Shown: positions 1 through 6,862 of the stretch, one piece after another
How positions within the stretch are numbered: the first letter of the stretch is position 1
Layout: each line of letters begins with the position of its first letter
DNA from: Methanobacteriota archaeon
GTDB lineage: Archaea > Halobacteriota > Syntropharchaeia > DAOWMC01
NCBI GenBank assembly: GCA_030643285.1
Contig: DAOWMC010000025.1
Location: forward strand, 1 to 9,192
Reading direction: 5' to 3'
Length of the DNA stretch: 9,192 nucleotides
Made by a program: the position numbers and the translations under genes
The notes under the pieces: generated by a model
What the model was told of the DNA's origin: nothing
Databases searched by the model: none
The model's input: the letters and a program-made list of their open reading frames with translations, nothing else

Positions 1-824
1 CTTTTACCATCGCCTATTATCCGCTGGTCAACCTCACGTATAGGTGTCACCTCGGCTGCTGTTCCTGTGAAAAATGCTTCATCGGCAGTAAAGAGGTCTT
101 CTCTTGTGAGTTCCCTACGTTCAAACGGAATGTCAAGATCCTTTGCAATTTTTATAACCGAATCCATTGTTATACCTTTAAGGATGCCTGAGCTTTCAGG
201 TGGACACAACAAAACACCACCCTCGACGATAAACAAATTCTCACCTGGCCCTTCAGAAATCGATCCGTTCAGATTAAGCAGTATCGCCTCATCGTAGCCA
301 CAGTCTAAAGCTTCCAGTTTGGCAAGGGTAGAGTTCGCATAGTTTGCAGCCGCTTTTGCCTGAGGTGGATGTATACGTGTATCAACCCTGCACCATGACG
401 AAATTTTGCAACGAACCCCATTTTTTATACCATTTTCACCGAGGTATGGTCCCCAGTGCCATAAAGAAATGGACACGTCCACCGGATTTGGCAGTGGATT
501 CAGACCCATCTCACCGTATCCGTAATAAGCAATCAGGCGAATATAGCATTCCCCTATGTTATTTGTGCGAATGAGGTCCAAAATACCGTCACAAATCTCG
601 GATTCGGTGAAGGGAATTTTCATCAAATAAATCTTAGCACTATTGAACAATCGGTGTACATGATCAGTCAACCTGAACACAGCGAGCCCTTTTGGTGTAT
701 CGCGGCATCTAAGGCTATCAAATACTGCCGAGCCATAATGGAGTGCATGTGTTAAAATATGAACATTTGCCTCATCCCATCCCACCATCTTTTTATTCAT
801 CCAGATTTTTTTCGTTTTTTCCAT
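1..824 (-). CDS. ilvE: Branched-chain amino acid aminotransferase, 3' end outside window
   Basis: PLP-dependent fold-type IV transaminase that interconverts Val/Leu/Ile and their 2-oxoacids, the last step of branched-chain amino acid synthesis, in the cytoplasm. Reading from the ATG at 824, 274 codons are open to the window edge. Typical IlvE landmarks appear in order: THALHYGSAVF (about 25-35), YIR then YGYGEMGLNPLPNPV (about 94-115), the PLP lysine K157 in PQAKAAANY, GSISEGPGENLF with E191 (about 187-198), and FFTGTAAEVTPIREVD near 251-266. Family members are about 290-310 residues, so roughly 20-35 C-terminal residues are missing. The segment after VF is DSLR rather than the common EGIR, a modest substitution. 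A weak Shine-Dalgarno (AAGGTTGAG) precedes the ATG; an in-frame GTG at 857 is possible but has no better site. It is divergent from the AOR gene. A D-amino-acid transaminase or aminodeoxychorismate lyase is less likely, given GYGEMG and the TGTAAEVTP segment. Confidence 0.93.
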   Translation of the reverse strand, partial: MEKTKKIWMNKKMVGWDEANVHILTHALHYGSAVFDSLRCRDTPKGLAVFRLTDHVHRLFNSAKIYLMKIPFTESEICDGILDLIRTNNIGECYIRLIAYYGYGEMGLNPLPNPVDVSISLWHWGPYLGENGIKNGVRCKISSWCRVDTRIHPPQAKAAANYANSTLAKLEALDCGYDEAILLNLNGSISEGPGENLFIVEGGVLLCPPESSGILKGITMDSVIKIAKDLDIPFERRELTREDLFTADEAFFTGTAAEVTPIREVDQRIIGDGK

Positions 825-883
825 AATACTCAACCTTCTATCAAGCTTATCATCCACACCTTGTTTTTACCTATTATTCATCG

Positions 884-900
884 TATTAATAATATATCTT
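884..900 (-). promoter_or_regulatory. Candidate TATA box of ilvE
   Basis: On the minus strand this reads AAGATATATTATTAATAC, an AT-rich TATA-like element about 60-75 bases before the ilvE ATG. It would place transcription start near 869 and give a leader of roughly 45 bases that includes the weak ribosome binding site. The 14-bp tandem repeat lies immediately upstream, where a BRE or activator site would sit. Assigned by position and composition only. Confidence 0.4.
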
Positions 901-902
901 AT

Positions 903-932
903 GTCTTTTATCTGCGGTCTTTTATCTGCGGT
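903..932. repeat. Perfect 14-bp tandem duplication in the ilvE/AOR divergent promoter
   Basis: The unit GTCTTTTATCTGCG occurs at 903-916 and again at 917-930 with no mismatch, followed by two bases of a third copy. It sits just upstream of the candidate ilvE TATA box and about 100 bases before the AOR start. It could be a paired regulator site or a simple slippage duplication. Confidence 0.85.
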
Positions 933-970
933 AAATCACATAAACTTCGGTGGTTATAGCCCCATTAGCA

Positions 971-978
971 TTTAATAA
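971..978 (+). promoter_or_regulatory. Candidate TATA box of the AOR-acylphosphatase operon
   Basis: TTTAATAA lies about 56-63 bases before the ATG at 1034, which would give a start near 1000 and a leader of about 34 bases. The region 825-1033 is otherwise non-coding and very AT-rich; several other AT tracts (for example 1001-1013) could serve for a leaderless transcript. Assigned by position and composition only. Confidence 0.25.
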
Positions 979-1033
979 GCGTAATAAGAAAACTTTTTGT
1001 ATTACTTAATTGAGATAATTATAAGTGGTTTTT

Positions 1034-2872
1034 ATGAATGGATATACAGGTGAGATGCTTAGGATAAATCTGTCTTCCGAATCGATTAAGACGGAAGAAC
1101 TTGATATGGATCTTGCAGAACAGTTTCTGGGTGGCCGGGGTCTTGGAGTTAAAATATTGTACGATGAACTTGAACCAAAAACTGACCCCTTAAGTCCCGA
1201 TAATAAGATGATATTTACAACCGGTCCTGTTACCGGAACAAGTACCCCGACTGCCGGTAGGTATGTGCTTGTATCCAAGTCACCGATTTCCCACACGATA
1301 TTTGATTCACTATGTGGGGGGAGTCTTGGCTCGGAGCTCAAGTATGCCGGGTTTGATGTGTTGATAATTGAGGGTCGCGCATCTTCACCAAGTTACATAT
1401 GGATCGATGATGGTAATGTGGAGATACGGCCTGCTGAAAAATACATGGGACTCGATACGGTCAAAGCTCAAGAAGCGGTTAAAAGAGATATAGGTAATGA
1501 TTTCAAGATTGCCTGCACTGGCCCAGCCGGAGAGAACCTTGTTCGGTTCGCAATAATTAGAAACGATCATCGAGGGTTTACAAGAAATGGCCCCGGTGCA
1601 ATAATGGGTTCGAAGAATCTGAAAGCCATTGCCGTACGCGGAACCAGTGATGTAGCCGTACATAATATTAAGAAATATAGAGAAGTTTTCAGGGAGATGA
1701 GGGATCTAATGAATAAAAACCCGACAACCAAGGGTGGATCGGGTGCAATGTACAACCTTGGTACAGCTGCAATATATGATATAATGAGTTCGTTCGGTAT
1801 GTTGGCAACGAATAATTACCAGAGCTCACCTGTTAAAATTTCGAAGAAATTAGGTCCTGGCAAGTGGTCCAAAAAGAATCTGAAAGCCAAAAAAGCGTGT
1901 TTTGGTTGCCCGATAGCATGTGGAAGGTGGGTGGGGATCGATGAAGGTCCTTACGCCGGTACTCTCGGGGAAGGCCCCGAATTTCAGGCACTTGGTATGC
2001 TCGGTTCAAATCTAGGTATCGGTGACATAAATACCGTATTAAAGGAAAATGACATGTGTAATGTTCTGGGCCTTGACACACTCTCTACGGGTAACATACT
2101 CGGTTTTGTAATGGAGTGCTTTGAAAAAGGATTGATAACCGAAAAAGACACGGATGGATTAGAACTAAGGTATGGAAATGACGAAGCTGCTGTTGCTTTA
2201 ATCGAAAAGATCGTAAACAGAGATGGTTTTGGAGACCTAATGGCCGAGGGTATAAGGACTGCAAGTGAGAAGATTGATAAAGGCTCGGAAAAGTTTGCAA
2301 TTCATATGAAAGGTATGGAGATGTCTGCTTATGATTGTAGAGGTGCATATGGTCAGGCACTTGGCTTTGCAACCTCAAATCGTGGTGGATCTCACATGCA
2401 ATCATGGGTTGTATTATCCGAATCCACCCGAATGGCATTTCCACTGGGAGTCGATTGGGAGATCACAGACAGAATGTCTGCAAAAGGAAAGCCAAATCTT
2501 GTTAAAAAGTCACAGGACTGGATGGCTGCGGTTAATTCAACCATTCTGTGTATATTTACGGGATTCGGAACGACGATACCCAAGTATGGCGAACTTGTAT
2601 CTGCAGCAACCGGATTTGATATTGATGGTGATGGTTTCATGGAGATCGGTGAACGGATATTCCTTCTGGAGCGTGAATTCAACGCAAGAGAGGGTTTTAC
2701 GAGAAAGGATGATATTTTACCATCGAGGTTTTTGGAGGAACCACTTGAGAAAGGACCAAGTAAAAATAGTGTTGTTCCATTAGATGAGATGTTAAATGAA
2801 TACTATGAATTGAGGGGTCTGGATGGTGAAGGGCGCCCACTTAAAGAGAAGATGAAAGAACTTGGCCTATGA
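1034..2872 (+). CDS. AOR-family tungsten aldehyde:ferredoxin oxidoreductase
   Basis: Predicted to oxidise aldehydes reversibly to carboxylic acids using a tungsto-bispterin cofactor, a [4Fe-4S] cluster and ferredoxin. The 612 residues are close to the usual length of about 605. The start MNGYTGEMLRINLS matches the family N-terminus, so ATG 1034 is preferred to the in-frame GTG at 1025. The N-terminal pterin-binding domain shows GGRGLG, FTTGPVTGT and GPGAIMGSKNLKAIAVRG. Cluster cysteines are C289-x2-C292-x3-C296 (CFGCPIAC) plus a distal C506 in NSTILCIF. The two pterin DxxGL(C/D) motifs appear as NVLGLD (343-348) and NSTILC (about 501-506), both with Asn for the first Asp. EGPEFQ (about 313-318) and NRGGSH (His about 454) match the active-site region, and FNAREGFTRKDD the C-terminal part. 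The substrate cannot be told from sequence. The stop overlaps the acylphosphatase start, so the two are probably co-translated. Confidence 0.93.
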   Translation: MNGYTGEMLRINLSSESIKTEELDMDLAEQFLGGRGLGVKILYDELEPKTDPLSPDNKMIFTTGPVTGTSTPTAGRYVLVSKSPISHTIFDSLCGGSLGSELKYAGFDVLIIEGRASSPSYIWIDDGNVEIRPAEKYMGLDTVKAQEAVKRDIGNDFKIACTGPAGENLVRFAIIRNDHRGFTRNGPGAIMGSKNLKAIAVRGTSDVAVHNIKKYREVFREMRDLMNKNPTTKGGSGAMYNLGTAAIYDIMSSFGMLATNNYQSSPVKISKKLGPGKWSKKNLKAKKACFGCPIACGRWVGIDEGPYAGTLGEGPEFQALGMLGSNLGIGDINTVLKENDMCNVLGLDTLSTGNILGFVMECFEKGLITEKDTDGLELRYGNDEAAVALIEKIVNRDGFGDLMAEGIRTASEKIDKGSEKFAIHMKGMEMSAYDCRGAYGQALGFATSNRGGSHMQSWVVLSESTRMAFPLGVDWEITDRMSAKGKPNLVKKSQDWMAAVNSTILCIFTGFGTTIPKYGELVSAATGFDIDGDGFMEIGERIFLLEREFNAREGFTRKDDILPSRFLEEPLEKGPSKNSVVPLDEMLNEYYELRGLDGEGRPLKEKMKELGL

Positions 2873-3144
2873 GATCCAAGATCCATGTTGTTGTAAGTGG
2901 AAGAGTCCAGGGTGTATTTTTCAGGTATTTCACCAAAGAAAATGCGCAGAAACTTGGGCTTTTCGGTTGGGTAAAAAACACAGGAGATGGAAACGTAGAG
3001 CTGGTGGCGGAAGGCGAGAAAGGCGATTTGGAAAAGTTGATTGGTAAACTAAGGAAAGGGCCGCCCCTTGCAACAGTTAGGGACTTAAAAGTGGAATGGG
3101 ATGACAATTCGGAGGAATTTACCGAATTCAGTGTTAGGTATTAA
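2869..3144 (+). CDS. acyP: Acylphosphatase
   Basis: A small cytoplasmic enzyme of 91 residues that hydrolyses carboxyl-phosphate anhydrides such as acetyl-phosphate or carbamoyl-phosphate. The family signature is complete: VVVSGRVQGVFFRYFTKENA (about 7-26), with catalytic R19 in the phosphate cradle, then LGLFGWVKNTGDGNVELVAEGE (about 29-50), with catalytic N37. The length is normal for the single-domain enzyme. It is not the N-terminal domain of HypF, because it ends cleanly after the alpha/beta sandwich at FSVRY. The ATG overlaps the AOR stop codon (ATGA) with no strong ribosome binding site of its own, so translation is probably coupled. A role with the AOR in acyl-phosphate or carboxylate turnover is inference. 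Downstream is a 150-base gap followed by a convergent gene. Confidence 0.93.
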   Translation: MRSKIHVVVSGRVQGVFFRYFTKENAQKLGLFGWVKNTGDGNVELVAEGEKGDLEKLIGKLRKGPPLATVRDLKVEWDDNSEEFTEFSVRY

Positions 3145-3296
3145 AGCAATTCGGGGCAGATGGAGGAATTGAGAACCAATTGAAGCTTTCAGCGATGAAA
3201 CTGATGTGTGAATGTGGTGAAAAGTTAAAAAATCACTGGATTTTTAGATAGTGCCACATCAGCCATACAAATAATCTTTGTTTTTCAAAACAGGAA
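3145..3296. other. Convergent intergenic region with inverted repeats and oligo-T tracts
   Basis: This gap separates the acylphosphatase and the convergent synthase gene. It contains an 8-bp perfect inverted repeat, CTGATGTG at 3201-3208 and CACATCAG at 3255-3262, enclosing a second AT stem, AAAAATC (3228-3234) and GATTTTT (3239-3245), with a 4-base loop. T-rich tracts occur on the plus strand (3276-3285) and on the minus strand (3222-3245), consistent with archaeal oligo-T termination in both directions. No tRNA or convincing C/D-box RNA was seen. Confidence 0.45.
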
Positions 3297-4547
3297 CTAC
3301 TCTAAGATCTCCGAGACAATCGCCCAGAATCTATTATCATCTACTCCAGAATGCATCTTAAGGGTTCTTTCTTTTACCTCATCAAACATATCACATCTCT
3401 CTTTTTTGCCAATACTTTCCTGCTCTTTTTTAATTTTATCCAAAATATCGCAGATCTGGTCATCAGTTGCTTCTATGTTCTTTGATTTTAGCTTGCGCCT
3501 AATTATATGCCTTCCTGTGAATTTTCCTAAAATAAACAGACGTTTTCGCCCCACTGATTCTGGTGCTATTGGCTCATATGTGAGTGGGTGGCCAAGTTCA
3601 CCGTGGACATGAATTCCGGATTCATGGCTGAAGGCATTTACTCCAACGATGGCTTTATGAATTGGTAATGGGACTGTGAAAAATTTTTCGGTGAGTGTCG
3701 ATAGTTCGTAAAGCATATCTGTTTTTATATGTGTATCTATGCCGTAAAGAACCTCAAGTGCCATAACAACCTCTTCAAATGCGGCGTTTCCGGCACGCTC
3801 CCCGTATCCATTTATGCATATAAGTGGAAATGTAACACCCTCCTCCACGGCTGCAAGCGTGTTTGCCGTGGCCAGTCCAAAGTCATTGTGACAGTGAATG
3901 GCGAGTGGAACCTTTTTAATCTTCCATATCTCGTCTCTTAGTCTGCTCATCAGGTACTTCATAGATAGTGGGCGCAAAAATCCGACTGTGTCACATGCAC
4001 ATATTCTGTCAGCACCTGATTCTATGGCAGTTTTATAAATTTCAACCAAAAAATCAAACTCACTTCTTGAGGAATCCTCTAATATGAAATCAACCACAAC
4101 TCCGTGATCTTTAGCATACCCTATAGAATCGCTTACTCGATCCAGGACCTCCTCTCGTGTCATCTTAAGCTTATACTTTAGATGAAGATTACTTGAGGCG
4201 ATAAAAAGCGGAATCTCGTCCACACCACAGTCAATACAGGCATCTATATCTGAATGGAGTGCTCTTGCAGGGGCAGCGATAGAAGCAGAAAAACCTTCAT
4301 TAGCTATTCTTTTGACTGCTTTTGCCTCGCTTTTTGAGACTGCGGGAAAGCCGGCGGCTATTACTGCCACACCCATATCATCCATTAATTTTGCAATTTC
4401 GGTCTTTTCATCTATCGTTAAAAATACACCGGGAGTCTGCTCACCGTCTCTTAATGTCTCATCCCAGATAAAGACCTCTTTTGGTAAATGTTTTGGTTTT
4501 ATATCCTTCAGATTATTATAATTCTCAATAAGACCTTCATTTGACAC
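3297..4547 (-). CDS. Homocitrate/2-isopropylmalate synthase-family protein (short form)
   Basis: A DRE-TIM metallolyase that condenses acetyl-CoA with a 2-oxoacid. Candidate reactions are homocitrate (AksA, coenzyme B side chain; NifV), 2-isopropylmalate (LeuA) and citramalate (CimA). The 416 residues include DETLRDGEQTPG with metal ligand D29 and catalytic R33, the metal-binding HCHND (H218, H220), NGYGERAGN with N254 in the flexible loop, and HESGIHVHG (308-316). Only a short helical C-terminus follows, not the roughly 120-residue LeuA/CimA leucine-binding regulatory domain. That and the close resemblance to archaeal AksA favour a homocitrate-synthase-type enzyme, but the substrate is uncertain. 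The first in-frame start is GTG 4547; no later ATG precedes the catalytic DETLRDGE motif, and there is no Shine-Dalgarno. A TATA-like TTTAATTA (minus, 4573-4580) would give an almost leaderless transcript. It lies 55 bases after dnaJ on the same strand, so co-transcription is also possible. The stop is TAG. Confidence 0.85.
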   Translation of the reverse strand: MSNEGLIENYNNLKDIKPKHLPKEVFIWDETLRDGEQTPGVFLTIDEKTEIAKLMDDMGVAVIAAGFPAVSKSEAKAVKRIANEGFSASIAAPARALHSDIDACIDCGVDEIPLFIASSNLHLKYKLKMTREEVLDRVSDSIGYAKDHGVVVDFILEDSSRSEFDFLVEIYKTAIESGADRICACDTVGFLRPLSMKYLMSRLRDEIWKIKKVPLAIHCHNDFGLATANTLAAVEEGVTFPLICINGYGERAGNAAFEEVVMALEVLYGIDTHIKTDMLYELSTLTEKFFTVPLPIHKAIVGVNAFSHESGIHVHGELGHPLTYEPIAPESVGRKRLFILGKFTGRHIIRRKLKSKNIEATDDQICDILDKIKKEQESIGKKERCDMFDEVKERTLKMHSGVDDNRFWAIVSEILE

Positions 4548-4572
4548 TACTTTATATTTATGAAAGGCTATG

Positions 4573-4589
4573 TAATTAAACTTACGTAA
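4573..4589. promoter_or_regulatory. Candidate TATA box and TTACGTAA palindrome before the synthase gene
   Basis: In the 55-base gap between dnaJ and the downstream synthase gene, the minus strand carries TTTAATTA at 4573-4580, spaced suitably for a start a few bases before the GTG. Next to it is a perfect 8-bp palindrome, TTACGTAA, at 4582-4589, in the position of a BRE or operator. A second AT tract (4551-4560) is too close to the start codon to act as its TATA box. Confidence 0.3.
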
Positions 4590-4602
4590 TTGTTATTTTA
4601 TG

Positions 4603-5770
4603 TTAAATTGCGTCCCTTACTTCTTCTAATATCTTGCCAAAAAATGATTTGTGACTGCCTTGTTCTCCACCTACTTTTGCAAATTCCTTGAGCAAATCTT
4701 TTTGTTTTTCACTCAGATGAGTTGGAGTTACCACCCTCACCTTAACCTGCTGGTCTCCCTTTCCAAGTCCTCTAAGGTTCGGAATTCCTTTACCTTTCAA
4801 CTTAAAGACTGTATCTGTCTGGGTGCCTGCCGGAATCTTTACCTTTTCTTTTCCATCCAATGCAGGTACTTCAATCTCATCCCCCAATGCAGCCTGGCCA
4901 AAGCTTATAGGTATCTCACAGGTCACATCATTTCCCTGTCTTTCAAATATATCGTGCGGTTTAACGTGAAATAAAACGTAAAGATCTCCAGGTGGCCCAC
5001 CCATAAAACCGGCATCTCCTTTCCCACTTACCCTCAGGCGTGTCTCATCGTCCACCCCTTCGGGAACCTTTACACTTATTTTACTCTTCTGCCTTACCCT
5101 CCCCTCACCATCACACGTTTCACATGGGTGTTTTATTATGACTCCATCACCGTGGCAGGTATTACACGTTGTAATGCTTACAATCTGACCAAAAGGTGTC
5201 CTTCTCGCAACTTTTATCTGCCCAGTACCCCGACAAGTTGGACAGGTATCTTTTTTCATACCCGGCTCACATCCGGTTCCATCACAGACTTCACACAACT
5301 TTACATGGCGTATCTCTATTTCCGTCTCGAGGCCAAAGGCCGCATCTTCAAGTGTTATTCCAAGGTCATATCGCAGATCAGGACCCTTCTTTGGCCCACT
5401 TCTGCCACGCCTGCTTCTGCTTTGATCCCCTGCACTAAAGAATGCATCAAATATGCTTCCAAATCCACCACCACCAGATCCGAGATCTCTGAAGATGTCT
5501 CCAAAGTCGGCCCCTCTGAATATATCATCTGTTGAAAATCCACCCAGTCCGGCATGCCCGAATTGATCATATCTTGCCCGTTTTTTGATCATCCGATAAC
5601 ACCGCATAAGCCTCAGAGATTTCCTTAAATTTCTCCTCTGCATCTTTCTGATTGTCCCGGTTCACATCGGGATGATGCTCTTTTGCCAGTCCACGGTACG
5701 CTCGCTTTATATTGTCTTTTGTCGAGCCTTTATCAATTCCCAGGACCTCGTAGTAATCGCGTTTATTCAC
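4603..5770 (-). CDS. dnaJ: DnaJ (Hsp40) co-chaperone, interrupted by a one-base frameshift
   Basis: DnaJ stimulates DnaK ATPase activity and delivers unfolded proteins. Correcting one extra base gives 388 residues, the normal length: J domain 1-67 with HPD at 33-35, a G/F-rich region (about 70-112), four intact CxxCxGxG zinc motifs (from C159, C176, C202 and C216), and both C-terminal beta-sandwich domains. The frame breaks at a run of six A (plus-strand T run 5581-5586): with five A the sequence continues [16 protein letters not shown], as in the family, whereas as given it reads DDQKTGKI and stops at 5567. The flanking sequence has no other defect, so a homopolymer error or very recent mutation is likely. 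The GTG start at 5770 has a good GGGGTGA site. No dnaK or grpE is visible; rpsG lies upstream and the synthase gene downstream. Confidence 0.93.
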
Positions 5771-5776
5771 TCTTCT

Positions 5777-5783
5777 TCACCCC
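5777..5783 (-). promoter_or_regulatory. Ribosome binding site of dnaJ
   Basis: The minus strand reads GGGGTGA, complementary to the archaeal 16S 3' end, six bases before the GTG start at 5770. This supports the GTG as the true start. Confidence 0.75.
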
Positions 5784-5815
5784 AAGTGCCCATCTCACGA
5801 TTCATAATTTGATAC

Positions 5816-5824
5816 AATAATAAA
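5816..5824 (-). promoter_or_regulatory. Candidate TATA box of dnaJ
   Basis: TTTATTATT on the minus strand would place transcription start near 5794, leaving a leader of about 24 bases that contains the ribosome binding site. Together with the poly-T tract upstream, this suggests that dnaJ is transcribed separately from rpsL-rpsG. Confidence 0.4.
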
Positions 5825-5842
5825 GCCAATATTGACCTGTTA

Positions 5843-5873
5843 ACAATAAATAAAAAAAATTAAAAAGAAAAGA
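5843..5873 (-). terminator. Oligo-T terminator after rpsL-rpsG
   Basis: Immediately after the rpsG stop the minus-strand transcript would contain several U runs (U4, U5, then U8 at 5859-5852, then U3) without a GC stem. This is the usual form of an archaeal intrinsic terminator. Confidence 0.65.
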
Positions 5874-6425
5874 TTACCTTGCAGCCTTGGCAATTCTCTC
5901 TTTTTCTCCTTTTTTGCCCACTGAATAGCTTCTAACCTCATCCTTTGAGGCGGCTATGATCTCATTGGCTAAACACTCTTCTATTGATCTTCTTTTCTTA
6001 AAAGCAGCAAGATTAGCACCTCTTGTAATGAACATCAATGCGCAGTCTACTCTGCGTTGCGGTGCGGTATCAACTGCCTTTGGAACCGAAATACCACCAT
6101 ACTTCAGCCTGACTGTTTCTTCTCTCTGCCCGGCGTTTTCGATGGCATTTATTAAAACCTGTACCGGATTTTCCTCTGTTCTCTCGTGAATTATATCAAA
6201 GGCACCCATGACGATATTATAGGCTTTTTGTTTTTTACCTGTGTTCTGCCCCTTTCGCATCATCTTATTTACCAGCCGTTCCACGATAGAAATTTCGGAT
6301 TTGTGGAACTGCTGTTTTGAGTGCCTGCCACCAGAGTATATAATAGGATTTAATGTAATGTACATTTCCATTCCCGGATCGTGTATCTCGATCTCGTCCA
6401 ACTCCCATTTGCCAAATAATTTCAT
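5874..6425 (-). CDS. rpsG: Small ribosomal subunit protein uS7
   Basis: uS7 binds the 3' major domain of 16S rRNA and nucleates assembly of the 30S head. The 183-residue protein has the archaeal form: N-terminal MKLFGKWELDEIEIHDP, then the core NPVQVLINAIENAGQREE, TVRLKYGGISVPKAVDTAPQ and RRVD, and the conserved end SYSVGKKGEKERIAKAAR. I prefer the ATG at 6425, two bases after the rpsL stop, over the in-frame GTG at 6431. That GTG is part of the GAGGTGA ribosome binding sequence overlapping the end of rpsL. Tight spacing indicates one transcript with rpsL. In many archaea EF-2 and EF-1A follow in the same cluster; here a poly-T tract and dnaJ follow instead. Confidence 0.96.
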   Translation of the reverse strand: MKLFGKWELDEIEIHDPGMEMYITLNPIIYSGGRHSKQQFHKSEISIVERLVNKMMRKGQNTGKKQKAYNIVMGAFDIIHERTEENPVQVLINAIENAGQREETVRLKYGGISVPKAVDTAPQRRVDCALMFITRGANLAAFKKRRSIEECLANEIIAASKDEVRSYSVGKKGEKERIAKAAR

Positions 6426-6427
6426 GT

Positions 6428-6856
6428 TCACCTCATTGGCTTTTCCTTTCTCCCTCTTACCATCTCACGCAGCGAAACATTGTTTACTGCTACAACCTTA
6501 AATCGGACGCCGGGGATGTCACCCATTGATCGGCCCATTCTACCGCCGATTCGCTCGATCATCACCTCGTCATGCTCATCAATAAAACTTATGGCCCGCA
6601 CACCAGGGCAGAATGCCGTTACCTGTATACCATTTTTAATTAGCTGCACACGCACGCATTTTCTTATAGCCGAGTTGGGCTGTTTTGCTTCTATACCAAC
6701 CTTTTCAAGGACGATTCCTTTACCCATAGGCGCACCCTTTAAGGGGTCTGCTTTAACATTCAGACCACGTGCTCTTCTTGAGTAATGTCTGTCCTTCCAT
6801 CTAAAATTCTTCCTTTCCTTTCTAAGCTTCCTAACGGCATACATTCCCTGACCCAT
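6428..6856 (-). CDS. rpsL: Small ribosomal subunit protein uS12
   Basis: uS12 lies at the decoding centre of the 30S subunit and affects translational accuracy. The protein is 142 residues and of archaeal type, beginning [20 protein letters not shown]. Conserved blocks include [34 protein letters not shown], and [16 protein letters not shown] with a C-terminal KGRKEKP-like end (GRKEKPMR). The start is ATG 6856, because a strong GGGTGAT ribosome binding site lies six bases upstream. A longer reading from GTG 6874 would translate that site as protein and is rejected. The stretch [16 protein letters not shown] differs from the usual PGDGA/PGNGA, a lineage-level difference worth noting. It is co-transcribed with rpsG and divergent from sepS. 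Confidence 0.96.
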   Translation of the reverse strand: MGQGMYAVRKLRKERKNFRWKDRHYSRRARGLNVKADPLKGAPMGKGIVLEKVGIEAKQPNSAIRKCVRVQLIKNGIQVTAFCPGVRAISFIDEHDEVMIERIGGRMGRSMGDIPGVRFKVVAVNNVSLREMVRGRKEKPMR

Positions 6857-6862
6857 ATGACA

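Noticed and set aside
67..824. Plus-strand frames at 67-297 and 344-574
   Set aside because: Antisense shadows of ilvE; the minus-strand reading has clear family motifs across the whole stretch.
1025..1033. AOR start at GTG 1025
   Set aside because: AOR-family proteins begin at the M-x-GYTG segment, which matches ATG 1034.
2331..2783. 150-codon plus-strand frame inside the AOR gene
   Set aside because: Out-of-frame reading of the conserved C-terminal AOR coding region, with no family resemblance.
3191..3204. C/D-box guide RNA (GCGATGA ... CTGA)
   Set aside because: The C box has a mismatch and only about three bases separate the two boxes, leaving no room for a guide.
3195..3251. Small protein MKLMCECGEKLKNHWIFR
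   Set aside because: Eighteen codons with no ribosome binding site, overlapping an inverted repeat; kept only as part of a low-interest finding.
5590..5643. A separate gene starting at 5643 with [18 protein letters not shown]
   Set aside because: This N-terminus is the J-domain coding sequence read in the wrong frame; family-like sequence begins only after the A6 run, so it is one frameshifted dnaJ.
6426..6431. uS7 start at GTG 6431
   Set aside because: This GTG lies inside the GAGGTGA ribosome binding sequence; the ATG at 6425 is the better start.
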